Positions 7,783-15,857 of a DNA stretch of 64,000 nt are shown here, one piece after another (position 1 is the first letter of the stretch; the number at the start of each line of letters is the position of its first letter). The notes under the pieces are model-generated. The model searched no databases. It saw only the letters and a list, made by a program, of their open reading frames with translations, and was not told where the DNA came from. Source of the stretch: Gramella jeungdoensis (GTDB taxonomy: Bacteria > Bacteroidota > Bacteroidia > Flavobacteriales > Flavobacteriaceae); the NCBI RefSeq assembly GCF_023805255.1, contig NZ_JAMSCK010000003.1, positions 372,001 to 436,000 of the forward strand, in the 5' to 3' direction. A program made the position numbers and the translations under genes.

Positions 7783-8814
7783 CTACTGCTTGAACAGTAA
7801 AACCTCAGAACGACCTTTCTTGAAAATCTTATTGCTGGCCCCTTTACCTTTACGGAGCTTTTTCTGCTCTTCATAGGGCAATGCGGCAATTTCCTTACAA
7901 TTATCTGAACAGCAATTATTCATTTTTTCAGCACACTCCTCGCACTGAATAAATAATAAGTGACATGCCTCATTGGCACAGTTCACATGCGTATCACAAG
8001 GTTTTCCACATTGATGGCACTGGGCGATCACATCATCTGAAATTCTTTCGGCACGTCGGTGATCGAACACGAAATTCTTTCCGATGAATTTATTTTCAAG
8101 ATTCTGGTTTTGCACCTGGCGGGTATATTCGATGATTCCGCCTTCAAGCTGATAAACATTTTTGAATCCGCGATGTTTATAGTAAGCACTGGCCTTCTCA
8201 CAACGAATCCCACCGGTACAGTACATCACCAGGTTTTTATCTTCTTTATGTTCTTTAAGGTCCTCCTCTATAATAGGCAAAGAATCACGGAAAGTATCCA
8301 CATCGGGAGTTATCGCACCCTGGAAATGTCCTATTTCACTTTCGTAATGATTTCTCATATCCACCAGTACGGTGTTCGGATCGCTGATCAATTCATTAAA
8401 TTTCGCGGCGTCTACATGAACACCTTTATTGGTAACATCAAAAGTGTTATCGTTAAGGCCATCGGCAACGATCTTGTTACGAACCTTCACCTTAAGTTTA
8501 AGGAACGATTTGATATCGTGTTCAATGGCGATGTTTAGACGAACATCTTTCAGGAAATAAATATTATCTATAAAGGCCTTGAATTCATTGAAGCGTTTCG
8601 CAGGTACCGAAAGCTGCGCATTGATTCCTTCGTGGGCAACATAGATCCTTCCCAGAACGTCCATCTGGTCCCAGGCAATGAATAAATGATTCCTGAATAA
8701 TTCGGGGTTTCCGATCTTTGCGTATGCATAGAAAGAGAGGGTAAGCCTGTCTTCACCGGCTTCTTCTAAAAGGGCTTCTCTTTCTTTAGCGCTTAATTTA
8801 TTGTACAGTTGCAT
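7783..8814 (-). CDS. trhO: tRNA uridine(34) hydroxylase TrhO (rhodanese family)
   Basis: A 343-residue enzyme for O2-dependent hydroxylation of wobble uridine 34 to 5-hydroxyuridine in tRNAs. The N-terminal acylphosphatase-like domain is followed by a rhodanese domain with the signature loop CTGGIRCEK (active-site C199). A C-terminal cysteine-rich segment (nine cysteines between about residues 266 and 306) probably binds zinc. It is last in the unit trhP-ferredoxin-trhO, 33 bp after the ferredoxin gene, beside the gene for the alternative O2-independent pathway. Confidence 0.93.
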   Translation of the reverse strand: MQLYNKLSAKEREALLEEAGEDRLTLSFYAYAKIGNPELFRNHLFIAWDQMDVLGRIYVAHEGINAQLSVPAKRFNEFKAFIDNIYFLKDVRLNIAIEHDIKSFLKLKVKVRNKIVADGLNDNTFDVTNKGVHVDAAKFNELISDPNTVLVDMRNHYESEIGHFQGAITPDVDTFRDSLPIIEEDLKEHKEDKNLVMYCTGGIRCEKASAYYKHRGFKNVYQLEGGIIEYTRQVQNQNLENKFIGKNFVFDHRRAERISDDVIAQCHQCGKPCDTHVNCANEACHLLFIQCEECAEKMNNCCSDNCKEIAALPYEEQKKLRKGKGASNKIFKKGRSEVLLFKQ

Positions 8815-8847
8815 GCTATACCAATATTTTAAGAGTTAAAGTTTAGT

Positions 8848-9078
8848 TTATAACATTTTCGCGGTAATTATTTTTACCGGGCAGGCTTTCTGTGCCTGCA
8901 AACAGCCGTCAAAAATACCGTTATCGTGTGATTTAAGGGTATAAAATCCTTTTTTTTCTTTTGAATTAAGCAATACGCTCTTTCCATCTCTTTTTGACAT
9001 CTGGAACTGAGCCGGTGCCATTTCAACACAATAATTACAACCGATGCATTTTTGACGCTGCAAAGTTACAACTACCAT
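8848..9078 (-). CDS. Small single-cluster ferredoxin
   Basis: A 76-residue ferredoxin. The CIGCNYC motif (C11, C14, C17) plus C66 in ACP form one 4Fe-4S or 3Fe-4S site; C59 is an extra cysteine that often forms a disulfide in mono-cluster ferredoxins. Its start codon shares one base with the trhP stop (overlap at 9078), so translation is probably coupled. Position between trhP and trhO suggests it donates electrons to, or helps the FeS chemistry of, tRNA hydroxylation; that is inference. Confidence 0.88.
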   Translation of the reverse strand: MVVVTLQRQKCIGCNYCVEMAPAQFQMSKRDGKSVLLNSKEKKGFYTLKSHDNGIFDGCLQAQKACPVKIITAKML

Positions 9079-10319
9079 TAGACCTGTACAATTTTATATA
9101 GTTTATCTGAAAGACGTAGCCTGAAATCAAGCGGAATGGTACATGAATCGCCTTTAGAAGCGGTTTCAGACCTCTCATCATTCACCATTAGTTCGTCAAG
9201 ATCAAATTCTTTTACTCCTGTAGTTGGGCCTGTAACCAAAAGACGGTCGCCGAGTTTAATCCCATAGGCTTCAATTTTGAACTCTCCAATTCCCGACTTC
9301 GGAAAATAATGTGCCCCTTTACCCACATAGACCTTTTTCTGCGTGGCGTGTGATCCAGAACCATCGCTCCATTCACCGAGTTTCTGCCCCAGATAATAGC
9401 CACTCCAAAAACCCCTGTTATAGACTTTCTTCAGATCCTGCATCCAGGCCTGAACCTTTTCTGAAGAATATGTTTTGTCGTAATAAGCATCGATTGCCTC
9501 TCTATACGTTCTTATAACCGTGGCAACATATTCAGGAGCTCTCCCCCTGCCTTCAATCTTAAGTACCTTCGCTCCGGTTTCTATTACCTGGTCAAGAAAG
9601 TCCAGCGTACACAGATCTTTGGGAGACATCATAAATTCGTTATCCAGTTCTATTTCAAAGCCAGACTCCTGGTCTATAACTGTATATTTTTTCCGGCAAT
9701 TCTGCTTGCATGCGCCTCTGTTAGCTGAAGAATTATGCGAATGCAGACTTAAATAACATTTACCGGAAACCGCCATACATAAAGCCCCATGTCCAAAAAT
9801 CTCAATTTCTACAGGATTTCCTGATGGGCCTTTAATCTGTTCCTTTTCGATCTGATTACAGATCATTTTCACCTGTCGCAAGCTCAGCTCACGACTCATT
9901 ACCATGGTATCTGCAAACATCGAATAAAATCTCACCGTTTCGATATTGGTAATATTTATCTGGGTAGATATATGTACTTCCATACCTGCCTGCCTCGCAT
10001 AGGCAATAACTGCCTGATCCATGGCTATCACAGCAGCCACATTTGCTTCCTTCGCGCCATCAATAAGAGTCCTTATTACAGAAAGGTCATGATCATAAAT
10101 TATAGTGTTAAGAGTAAGATATGTTCTTACTCCTCTCTCTTCACACCTTTTTACAATTTCTGGCAGATCATCAATGGTGAAATTTATACTTGCACGAGCA
10201 CGCATATTAAGCTGCTCAACACCAAAATACACCGAATCGGCCCCATTATCAATTGCCGCCTGGAGAGATTCAAAATTACCCGCTGGGGCCATCAATTCTA
10301 TTTTCCCGGTACTGGTCAT
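9078..10319 (-). CDS. trhP: U32-family tRNA hydroxylation protein, TrhP-like
   Basis: A 413-residue U32 protein. The segment EIFGHGALCMAVSGKCYLS fits the U32 signature, with C181 and C188; C204, C208 and C237 are further candidate FeS ligands. In E. coli, TrhP uses prephenate to form 5-hydroxyuridine at U34, while the longer paralogue RlhA hydroxylates C2501 of 23S rRNA. The short length and the genomic link to trhO point to TrhP rather than RlhA. Peptidase annotation, common for this family, is probably wrong. It is first in the operon and diverges from recA. Confidence 0.85.
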   Translation of the reverse strand: MTSTGKIELMAPAGNFESLQAAIDNGADSVYFGVEQLNMRARASINFTIDDLPEIVKRCEERGVRTYLTLNTIIYDHDLSVIRTLIDGAKEANVAAVIAMDQAVIAYARQAGMEVHISTQINITNIETVRFYSMFADTMVMSRELSLRQVKMICNQIEKEQIKGPSGNPVEIEIFGHGALCMAVSGKCYLSLHSHNSSANRGACKQNCRKKYTVIDQESGFEIELDNEFMMSPKDLCTLDFLDQVIETGAKVLKIEGRGRAPEYVATVIRTYREAIDAYYDKTYSSEKVQAWMQDLKKVYNRGFWSGYYLGQKLGEWSDGSGSHATQKKVYVGKGAHYFPKSGIGEFKIEAYGIKLGDRLLVTGPTTGVKEFDLDELMVNDERSETASKGDSCTIPLDFRLRLSDKLYKIVQV

Positions 10320-10339
10320 AAGGCAAATTTTAAGGTTTG

Positions 10340-10347
10340 CAAAATTA
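10340..10347 (-). promoter_or_regulatory. -7 promoter element of the trhP operon
   Basis: The minus strand reads TAATTTTG, a full match to TAnnTTTG, 20 bp before the trhP start codon. No TTG sits at the usual -33 spacing. Confidence 0.5.
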
Positions 10348-10383
10348 CCTTCTTCCTGAAAATTATTTTATGATCAATGTCAT

Positions 10384-10442
10384 CTTATCGAAACAAGATC
10401 CTATTCCAAATTTTTGGAAATATTCCAAAAAACATCGATAAG
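10384..10442. promoter_or_regulatory. Nested palindromes upstream of recA, candidate operator
   Basis: CTTATCGA (10384-10391) and TCGATAAG (10435-10442) are exact inverted repeats. Inside them TTCCAAA-TT-TTTGGAA (10404-10419) is a perfect palindrome, and TATTCCAAA occurs as a direct repeat at 10402 and 10421, 19 bp apart, close to two helical turns. The block ends just before the putative recA -33 region. A repressor or activator site for the DNA-damage response is possible; no regulator gene is in the window. Confidence 0.45.
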
Positions 10443-10447
10443 TTTTA

Positions 10448-10478
10448 TTGTTTTGAACAAAAACTTATACTATTTTAG
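10448..10478 (+). promoter_or_regulatory. Likely recA promoter
   Basis: TTG at 10448-10450, a 20-bp spacer, then TATTTTAG at 10471-10478, one mismatch from TAnnTTTG. It lies 32 bp before the recA start codon. Confidence 0.45.
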
Positions 10479-10510
10479 CAGTCCTTAATTATTCAATTTA
10501 AAATTCATAC

Positions 10511-11524
10511 ATGAGTAACGATAAAGAGAAAGAAGCGAAATTAAAAGCTTTGAAGCTTACCCTGGATAAGATGGACAAGACCTACGGAAAGGGTACGGTC
10601 ATGAAAATGAGCGATCAGGTTGTGGTAGATGTAGATGCTATTTCCACAGGTTCTCTTGGTCTTGACCTCGCGTTGGGAGTTGGAGGATATCCAAGAGGTA
10701 GGGTAATTGAAATTTACGGACCGGAGTCATCCGGTAAAACCACTCTTACCCTTCACGCTATTGCTGAAGCTCAGAAAAAAGGTGGGATTGCCGCCTTTAT
10801 TGATGCCGAACATGCTTTCGATAGGTTCTATGCCGAAAAATTAGATGTTGATATCGACAACCTAATCATTTCCCAGCCAGATAATGGAGAGCAGGCTCTT
10901 GAAATTACCGATAATCTTATCCGTTCCGGAGCGATAGACATTATTGTGATCGACTCAGTGGCAGCGCTTACTCCAAAGAGTGAGATAGAAGGAGAAATGG
11001 GAGATTCTAAAATGGGGCTTCACGCAAGACTTATGTCACAGGCTTTGCGAAAGCTTACCTCATCAATAAGTAAAACTAACTGTACCGTAATCTTCATTAA
11101 CCAGTTAAGAGAAAAGATCGGTGTGATGTTCGGTAACCCTGAAACGACTACCGGTGGTAACGCGCTTAAATTCTATGCTTCTGTTAGACTCGATATAAGA
11201 AGATCTACACAAATCAAGGATAGCAGCAATGAAGTGACAGGTAATAAAACCAGGGTGAAAGTTGTAAAGAACAAGGTTGCTCCGCCATTCAAGACCGCCG
11301 AATTCGACATCATGTATGGTGAAGGAGTTTCCAAGATCGGTGAGATAATAGACATTGGAGTGGATTATGAGATAATCAAAAAGAGTGGTTCCTGGTTTAG
11401 TTATGAAGACACTAAGTTAGGTCAGGGAAGAGATGCTGTTAAGATCCTGCTGAAAGACAATCCTGATCTAATGGAAGAACTGGAGGAGAAGATCAAAAAC
11501 GCAATTAAAATTGCAAAAGAATAA
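10511..11524 (+). CDS. recA: Recombinase RecA
   Basis: A 337-residue RecA. The Walker A loop GPESSGKTT is at 70-78, Walker B ([10 protein letters not shown]) near 145-154, and the L2 region reads [17 protein letters not shown]. It forms filaments on single-stranded DNA for strand exchange and, in other bacteria, LexA cleavage. The start [14 protein letters not shown] is typical of Bacteroidetes. It is monocistronic: terminator at once downstream, divergent trhP operon upstream. DprA, which loads RecA during transformation, is encoded 4 kb away. Confidence 0.98.
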   Translation: MSNDKEKEAKLKALKLTLDKMDKTYGKGTVMKMSDQVVVDVDAISTGSLGLDLALGVGGYPRGRVIEIYGPESSGKTTLTLHAIAEAQKKGGIAAFIDAEHAFDRFYAEKLDVDIDNLIISQPDNGEQALEITDNLIRSGAIDIIVIDSVAALTPKSEIEGEMGDSKMGLHARLMSQALRKLTSSISKTNCTVIFINQLREKIGVMFGNPETTTGGNALKFYASVRLDIRRSTQIKDSSNEVTGNKTRVKVVKNKVAPPFKTAEFDIMYGEGVSKIGEIIDIGVDYEIIKKSGSWFSYEDTKLGQGRDAVKILLKDNPDLMEELEEKIKNAIKIAKE

Positions 11525-11527
11525 TCA

Positions 11528-11552
11528 AAATCCCCAAAAGGGGATTTTTTTT
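11528..11552 (+). terminator. recA terminator
   Basis: AAATCCCC (11528-11535), AAAA loop, GGGGATTT (11540-11547), then a T run. It starts 4 bp after the recA stop. Confidence 0.92.
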
Positions 11553-11609
11553 GGTTCTCACGCAACCTTTTGGAGTTAAATGCATCTACTAACAAAAGCA
11601 TATTAAAAG

Positions 11610-12050
11610 ATGAAGAAGTTAGTTTTTATACTGATTACAATTCTTGCAATGACAGGTTGTTCAGTAGATGATGACAGTGGTCCAAGGGTGGAGTATGAAT
11701 TAGCCGAGATCGTAGCAAACGATCTTCCAGATGAATTCGAGTTTGGCAAAACCTATGAAGTTACCGTAACCTACATTCTTCCCTCGGCCTGTCATTCCTT
11801 TGCGGGATTGGATGCAAGAAGAGAAGGCAATGTGGGTGAAGAACGAAGAATTATTTATGTATCTGCAATTGCCGCGATACAATTGGATAGCAATTGTGAT
11901 GATACCGTAGGTGGAGATCAGGGCACCAGTAAGTTTACCATCAATATAGATGAGGAAGAAGACTATACGTTTAACTTCCTGGTAGGTGAGGCAGGTAACG
12001 AACCAGTTTATAACACGGTGGTGATCCCCGTTACTCAGCCTCAATCATAA
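11610..12050 (+). CDS. Putative lipoprotein of unknown function
   Basis: A 146-residue protein. The N-terminal hydrophobic segment ends in the lipobox MTGC (C17), followed by acidic residues. The rest looks like an all-beta, Ig-like domain (EFGKTYEVTVTYILPSACHSF ... DYTFNFLVGEAG ... YNTVVIPVTQ), with a possible disulfide between cysteines near positions 56 and 95. I do not recognise the family. It precedes the ECF sigma gene by 42 bp and may share a transcript with it. Confidence 0.7.
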   Translation: MKKLVFILITILAMTGCSVDDDSGPRVEYELAEIVANDLPDEFEFGKTYEVTVTYILPSACHSFAGLDARREGNVGEERRIIYVSAIAAIQLDSNCDDTVGGDQGTSKFTINIDEEEDYTFNFLVGEAGNEPVYNTVVIPVTQPQS

Positions 12051-12092
12051 TTAGTCTTGAAAAAACCAGATAATAAGTTATAAATCTTTTAA

Positions 12093-12638
12093 GTGGGGTT
12101 AAAAGACCTTATTCATAAGTGCAAAAAACAGGATCGAAAGGCACAGGAACAGCTTTATCGTATTTATGCGGCAAAGCTGTTCGGTTTATGCCTCAAATAT
12201 TCTGACAACCGCCAGCAGGCGGAAGACAATCTACAGGATGGATTTGTCACCATATTTGAGAAAATAGCCCAGTATAAAGATGCAGGCTCTTTTGAAGGAT
12301 GGATGAAGCGGATCATTATTAATACTGCCTTACAAAAACATCGCCAGCAAAAGGTCTATGGGATTACGAATGAGGACCACCTTACTGAAGATGAAATTGA
12401 AGTTGAAACTGAAGATCTCTCTGTGGATTTCCTACTGGAATGTGTGCAAAGCCTTCCGGACAGGTATCGACAGGTCTTCAACCTGTATGTACTGGATGGG
12501 TATTCACACAGGGAAATTTCAGATATGCTGAATATTTCAGAGGGAACTTCAAAATCTAATCTTGCAAGGGCAAGAATGGCATTAAAAGATAGAATTGAAA
12601 AAAATCAGAATATTAAAAATTCGGCTCAATCATCATGA
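12093..12638 (+). CDS. ECF-type RNA polymerase sigma factor
   Basis: A 181-residue sigma-70 family factor. Region 2 (residues ~10-75: LYRIYAAKLFGLCLKYSDNR, AEDNLQDGFVTIFEKI, SFEGWMKRIIINTAL) and region 4 (~115-170: LPDRYRQVFNLYVLDGYSHREIS, LNISEGTSKSNLARAR) are both present, with no other domain. It starts with GTG; no better ATG precedes region 2. Its stop overlaps the start of the next gene in an ATGA arrangement, the usual layout for a sigma factor and its membrane-bound regulator. Confidence 0.92.
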   Translation: MGLKDLIHKCKKQDRKAQEQLYRIYAAKLFGLCLKYSDNRQQAEDNLQDGFVTIFEKIAQYKDAGSFEGWMKRIIINTALQKHRQQKVYGITNEDHLTEDEIEVETEDLSVDFLLECVQSLPDRYRQVFNLYVLDGYSHREISDMLNISEGTSKSNLARARMALKDRIEKNQNIKNSAQSS

Positions 12639-14074
12639 AGGAAAAGAAGAACATAGACCGGATTTTTCAGGAAAAGTTCAAGGACTTTGAAAGTGAACCC
12701 AGGGAGAAGGTTTGGGAAAATATTGCTTCAATACTTGACAAAAAAGAGAAAAAAAGACCCTTTATCATTCCACTTTGGATGAAATTAGGCGGTGTTGCAG
12801 CAGTAATTGCAATAATCATTGCCAGCCTTCTTTTCACCCAGAACCAGGAGACAATTCAGAATGAACCGGGAATAGTATTTGAAAATCCTGAAAATCAAGA
12901 AAGAAAAAACACAGAAACCAGGGATCAAAATGGTGCTTCTGAAGATAAAAATCTGGAGAATCAGGTTGCTTCTGAAGAGGCTGATGCGAAAACAGACAAT
13001 GGAGAAATCATTACCTCCACTTCCCAAATTTCTTCACATTCCTCCACCACATCAAACAATCAATCTAGAAAAACGGATAGCTCCGATACCGATTTCAATA
13101 ACAAAAGTAACCAGGAAACGGCAATAGCTTCTGATGAGGTTAAAAATAACGTCAGAGTACAACAGCAAAATGAAGAAGAAAAAGTGGCAGGAAAGCCGGA
13201 AGCGATCAAGGATGAAACTTCCGGCGCTATTGCCCAAATAGAAACTGATTCAACTAAAACCATAAAGGCTATAAAAGAAGAGGAGGAAAACGCCCTTGCT
13301 CAACTTGAGGAAGAAAAGAAAAATGAGAAAAAAGAAGAAGCGATAGCCGAGACGGCTAATAAAAAACTTCGATTATCAACCTTTGCCGCTCCTGTTTTTT
13401 ACAAGAATATGGGTAGCGGAAATGAACTTTCTTCACAATTCTCCAACAATGCATCCTCTTCTGAAGTCACGCTTTCATATGGTATAAAACTGGCTTACGA
13501 GCTTTCAGATAAGATCAGGATAAGAACGGGAATAAGCAAGGTGAATATGAGCTATAATATTCAGGATATCTCTTATTCTCCATCAGGTATCGCAGCTAAT
13601 TTAGATAATATCAGGCCCAATGAGGACCATCTTCAAATAAGAAGCAATGCAAGGCCTAATGGAGGCATGGCTTTTGAGACTTCCAACCAGAATTCCCTAG
13701 CCTCCTCCATATTCACCCCGGGAGAGATCAATCAGCAATTCGGCTTTATAGAAGTGCCGCTGGAAATAGAATATGTTCTGGTAGATAAAAAATTTGGCCT
13801 TAATGTCATTGGGGGCGGGAGCAGCCTGTTCCTAGACAGGAACCGTGTAGACCTGGTATCGGGGAATTCCACTACCAACCTTGGGGAGGCCAGCAATATC
13901 AATAATACCAGTTTTAGTACAAATATCGGGCTTGGGATGGATTATAAACTCAGTGATAAATTCAGTATTAGCCTTGAACCTATCTTCAAATATCAGCTGA
14001 ACACCTTCAGCAATGTGAATAATGTACAGCCCATGAACTTTGGTATTTATTCAGGTTTAAATCTGAAATTTTAA
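12635..14074 (+). CDS. Membrane-anchored beta-barrel protein, probable anti-sigma or sigma partner
   Basis: A 479-residue protein translationally coupled to the sigma gene. Residues 1-47 are charged and probably cytoplasmic (RIFQEKFKDFESEPREKVW), 48-67 form one TM helix, and 68-243 are a low-complexity linker rich in E, N, S, K and Q. Residues 245-479 look like an outer-membrane beta-barrel with alternating hydrophobic strands and a terminal aromatic residue (LNLKF). It has no cleavable signal peptide. I infer a regulator of the sigma factor that may span both membranes. No zinc-binding anti-sigma motif is visible. Confidence 0.65.
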   Translation: MKEKKNIDRIFQEKFKDFESEPREKVWENIASILDKKEKKRPFIIPLWMKLGGVAAVIAIIIASLLFTQNQETIQNEPGIVFENPENQERKNTETRDQNGASEDKNLENQVASEEADAKTDNGEIITSTSQISSHSSTTSNNQSRKTDSSDTDFNNKSNQETAIASDEVKNNVRVQQQNEEEKVAGKPEAIKDETSGAIAQIETDSTKTIKAIKEEEENALAQLEEEKKNEKKEEAIAETANKKLRLSTFAAPVFYKNMGSGNELSSQFSNNASSSEVTLSYGIKLAYELSDKIRIRTGISKVNMSYNIQDISYSPSGIAANLDNIRPNEDHLQIRSNARPNGGMAFETSNQNSLASSIFTPGEINQQFGFIEVPLEIEYVLVDKKFGLNVIGGGSSLFLDRNRVDLVSGNSTTNLGEASNINNTSFSTNIGLGMDYKLSDKFSISLEPIFKYQLNTFSNVNNVQPMNFGIYSGLNLKF

Positions 14075-14814
14075 GAAACTGAAGGATGTTGAAGTTCATT
14101 CAGTATTACGGACCGAACTTCTTCTTTCAGGGTGCGGCGATCTTCTAATTGAATTCCTTTGGTGCAGATGAAGTTATGGATCTTAACTCTTAATTTACCA
14201 GGTCCTCCCGAAAAGAAGGTATAAGAGAACCTCTTTTTTGTGTCATGAAAAGTTAAAGGAATAATAGGAATCTGATGCTCTATAGCTAACCTGAAAGCTC
14301 CATCTTTGAACTGGTCCAGCATAATTGATTCATCATCGGGCACTCCCCCTTCCGGAAAAATGCATACGCTGTTTTCCTGTTTCAGCCTTCTTTGAGCTTC
14401 ATTAAAAGCTTCTTTCTTGCTTCTTTGATTATTTCTATCAACCAGGATGCAGGTCCTTCTATAGAAAAAGCCAAAAACGGGGATCCTGCTCAATTCCTTT
14501 TTTCCGATGAAAACAAATGGCTGTTTTATCACATAAAGCATAAGCATAATATCCAGCATGGAAGCATGATTGGCTACCAGCATATAACTATCATGTTTTC
14601 TGGGAACCTGTTCAGCTTCCACCTTTACAGAAAATCCCATTCCAACTATGATGATCTTCGCCCAGATACGCGCACAAATAAAGAATTGAGGATAGAATCT
14701 TTCAGCAGAAGTAAAAACGAGTAAAAAAGGAAGCATTATTACAATTGGCAACACCATAAGAATATAGAACCAGATTCGCCATAACAGTATTGCTGCCTTT
14801 TTTAGATAACTCAT
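14071..14814 (-). CDS. plsC: 1-acyl-sn-glycerol-3-phosphate acyltransferase
   Basis: A 247-residue membrane-bound acyltransferase making phosphatidic acid from lysophosphatidic acid. An N-terminal hydrophobic segment (about 10-35) precedes the NHASMLD catalytic motif (H83, D88). FPEGG at 153-157 is the substrate-binding block. Its 3' end overlaps the stop of the convergent barrel gene by 4 bp. A TAnnTTTG element sits only 5 nt before the start codon, so the mRNA may be leaderless. Confidence 0.9.
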   Translation of the reverse strand: MSYLKKAAILLWRIWFYILMVLPIVIMLPFLLVFTSAERFYPQFFICARIWAKIIIVGMGFSVKVEAEQVPRKHDSYMLVANHASMLDIMLMLYVIKQPFVFIGKKELSRIPVFGFFYRRTCILVDRNNQRSKKEAFNEAQRRLKQENSVCIFPEGGVPDDESIMLDQFKDGAFRLAIEHQIPIIPLTFHDTKKRFSYTFFSGGPGKLRVKIHNFICTKGIQLEDRRTLKEEVRSVILNELQHPSVS

Positions 14815-14819
14815 GACTC

Positions 14820-14827
14820 CAAAAGTA
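14820..14827 (-). promoter_or_regulatory. -7 promoter element of plsC
   Basis: The minus strand reads TACTTTTG, a full TAnnTTTG match, 5 nt before the plsC ATG. Transcription would begin at or next to the start codon. Confidence 0.5.
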
Positions 14828-14860
14828 GTAAAATGAACCGAGTGAATTCTATAAAAAAAT

Positions 14861-14868
14861 TACCTTTG
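14861..14868 (+). promoter_or_regulatory. -7 promoter element of trpS
   Basis: TACCTTTG matches TAnnTTTG and lies 20 nt before the trpS ATG. There is no TTG at the expected -33 position. Confidence 0.5.
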
Positions 14869-14888
14869 CAGGAAAATTCAAGAAGCCA

Positions 14889-15857
14889 ATGTCCAGAATA
14901 CTTACAGGAGTACAGAGCACGGGAACGCCACATTTAGGCAATCTTTTAGGAGCGATCATGCCGGCAATAGAAATGGCCAATAAGCCAGATAATGAATCCT
15001 TTATTTTCATTGCCGATATGCATTCGCTTACCCAGATAAAAGATGCGAAGGAGCTGAGACAAAATACATATTCTGTTGCGGCAACCTGGCTTGCCTGTGG
15101 ATTGGACATTGAACGCAGTGTTTTTTACCGCCAGAGCGATATCCCTCAGGTTACCGAACTTACCTGGTATCTAAGCTGCTTTTTTCCATACCAGAGATTG
15201 ACACTGGCCCATTCCTTTAAGGACAAGGCCGATCGTCTTGAAGATGTGAACGCAGGCCTTTTCTCCTATCCAATGTTGATGGCAGCAGATATCCTGCTTT
15301 ATGATGCCGAAATAGTGCCTGTGGGAAAAGATCAGTTACAGCACCTTGAAATGACAAGGGATGTGGCTTCAAGATTTCACGCCAAGATGGGAGAGGTATT
15401 TGTGCTGCCCGAAGCCAAGGTTCAGAAGAACACCATGTATGTACCAGGTACTGATGGGGAGAAAATGAGCAAATCAAAGAACAATACTATCAACATCTTC
15501 CAGACCGATAAGAAACTGAGAAAGCAGATCATGGGTATCCAGACCGATAGCACTCCACTGGAAGAACCTAAAGATCCCGACACTTGTAACGTTTTTGCAT
15601 TGTATAAGCTTCTAGCTAATGATGACCAGATAGCTGAAATGCACAAGAATTATGAAGCAGGAGGTTATGGATATGGGCATGCCAAACAGGCATTTTTCGA
15701 ACTTGTAAAAGAAAAGTTCCAGGCGCCCAGGGAGAAATATGAGTATTATATGAACAACCTGGAAGAATTAGATAAAGCACTTGAAAAAGGAGCTGAAAAA
15801 GCCAGGCTTGTAGCTGATAAAGTGCTCAAGAAAGTGCGCGAAAAAGCCGGTTATTAG
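14889..15857 (+). CDS. trpS: Tryptophanyl-tRNA synthetase
   Basis: A 322-residue class I synthetase, normal length for bacterial TrpRS. The HIGH equivalent is PHLGN (residues 14-18) and the KMSKS loop is exact (192-196). Both lie in the usual Rossmann-fold context. It charges tRNA-Trp in the cytoplasm. The gene is divergent from plsC, and its stop overlaps the convergent dprA stop by 4 bp. Confidence 0.97.
   Translation: MSRILTGVQSTGTPHLGNLLGAIMPAIEMANKPDNESFIFIADMHSLTQIKDAKELRQNTYSVAATWLACGLDIERSVFYRQSDIPQVTELTWYLSCFFPYQRLTLAHSFKDKADRLEDVNAGLFSYPMLMAADILLYDAEIVPVGKDQLQHLEMTRDVASRFHAKMGEVFVLPEAKVQKNTMYVPGTDGEKMSKSKNNTINIFQTDKKLRKQIMGIQTDSTPLEEPKDPDTCNVFALYKLLANDDQIAEMHKNYEAGGYGYGHAKQAFFELVKEKFQAPREKYEYYMNNLEELDKALEKGAEKARLVADKVLKKVREKAGY

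Noticed and set aside
9078-10319. U32 collagenase-like peptidase function
   Set aside because: U32 proteins of this type with conserved cysteines act in RNA hydroxylation, and trhO is in the same operon.
9972-10373. Plus-strand open frame of 133 codons opposite the trhP 5' end
   Set aside because: It is antisense to a well-supported gene, has no family features, and runs through the trhP promoter element.
12785-13263. Antisense and alternative-frame open frames over the linker of the barrel protein
   Set aside because: They arise from the low-complexity linker composition; none has a recognisable domain.
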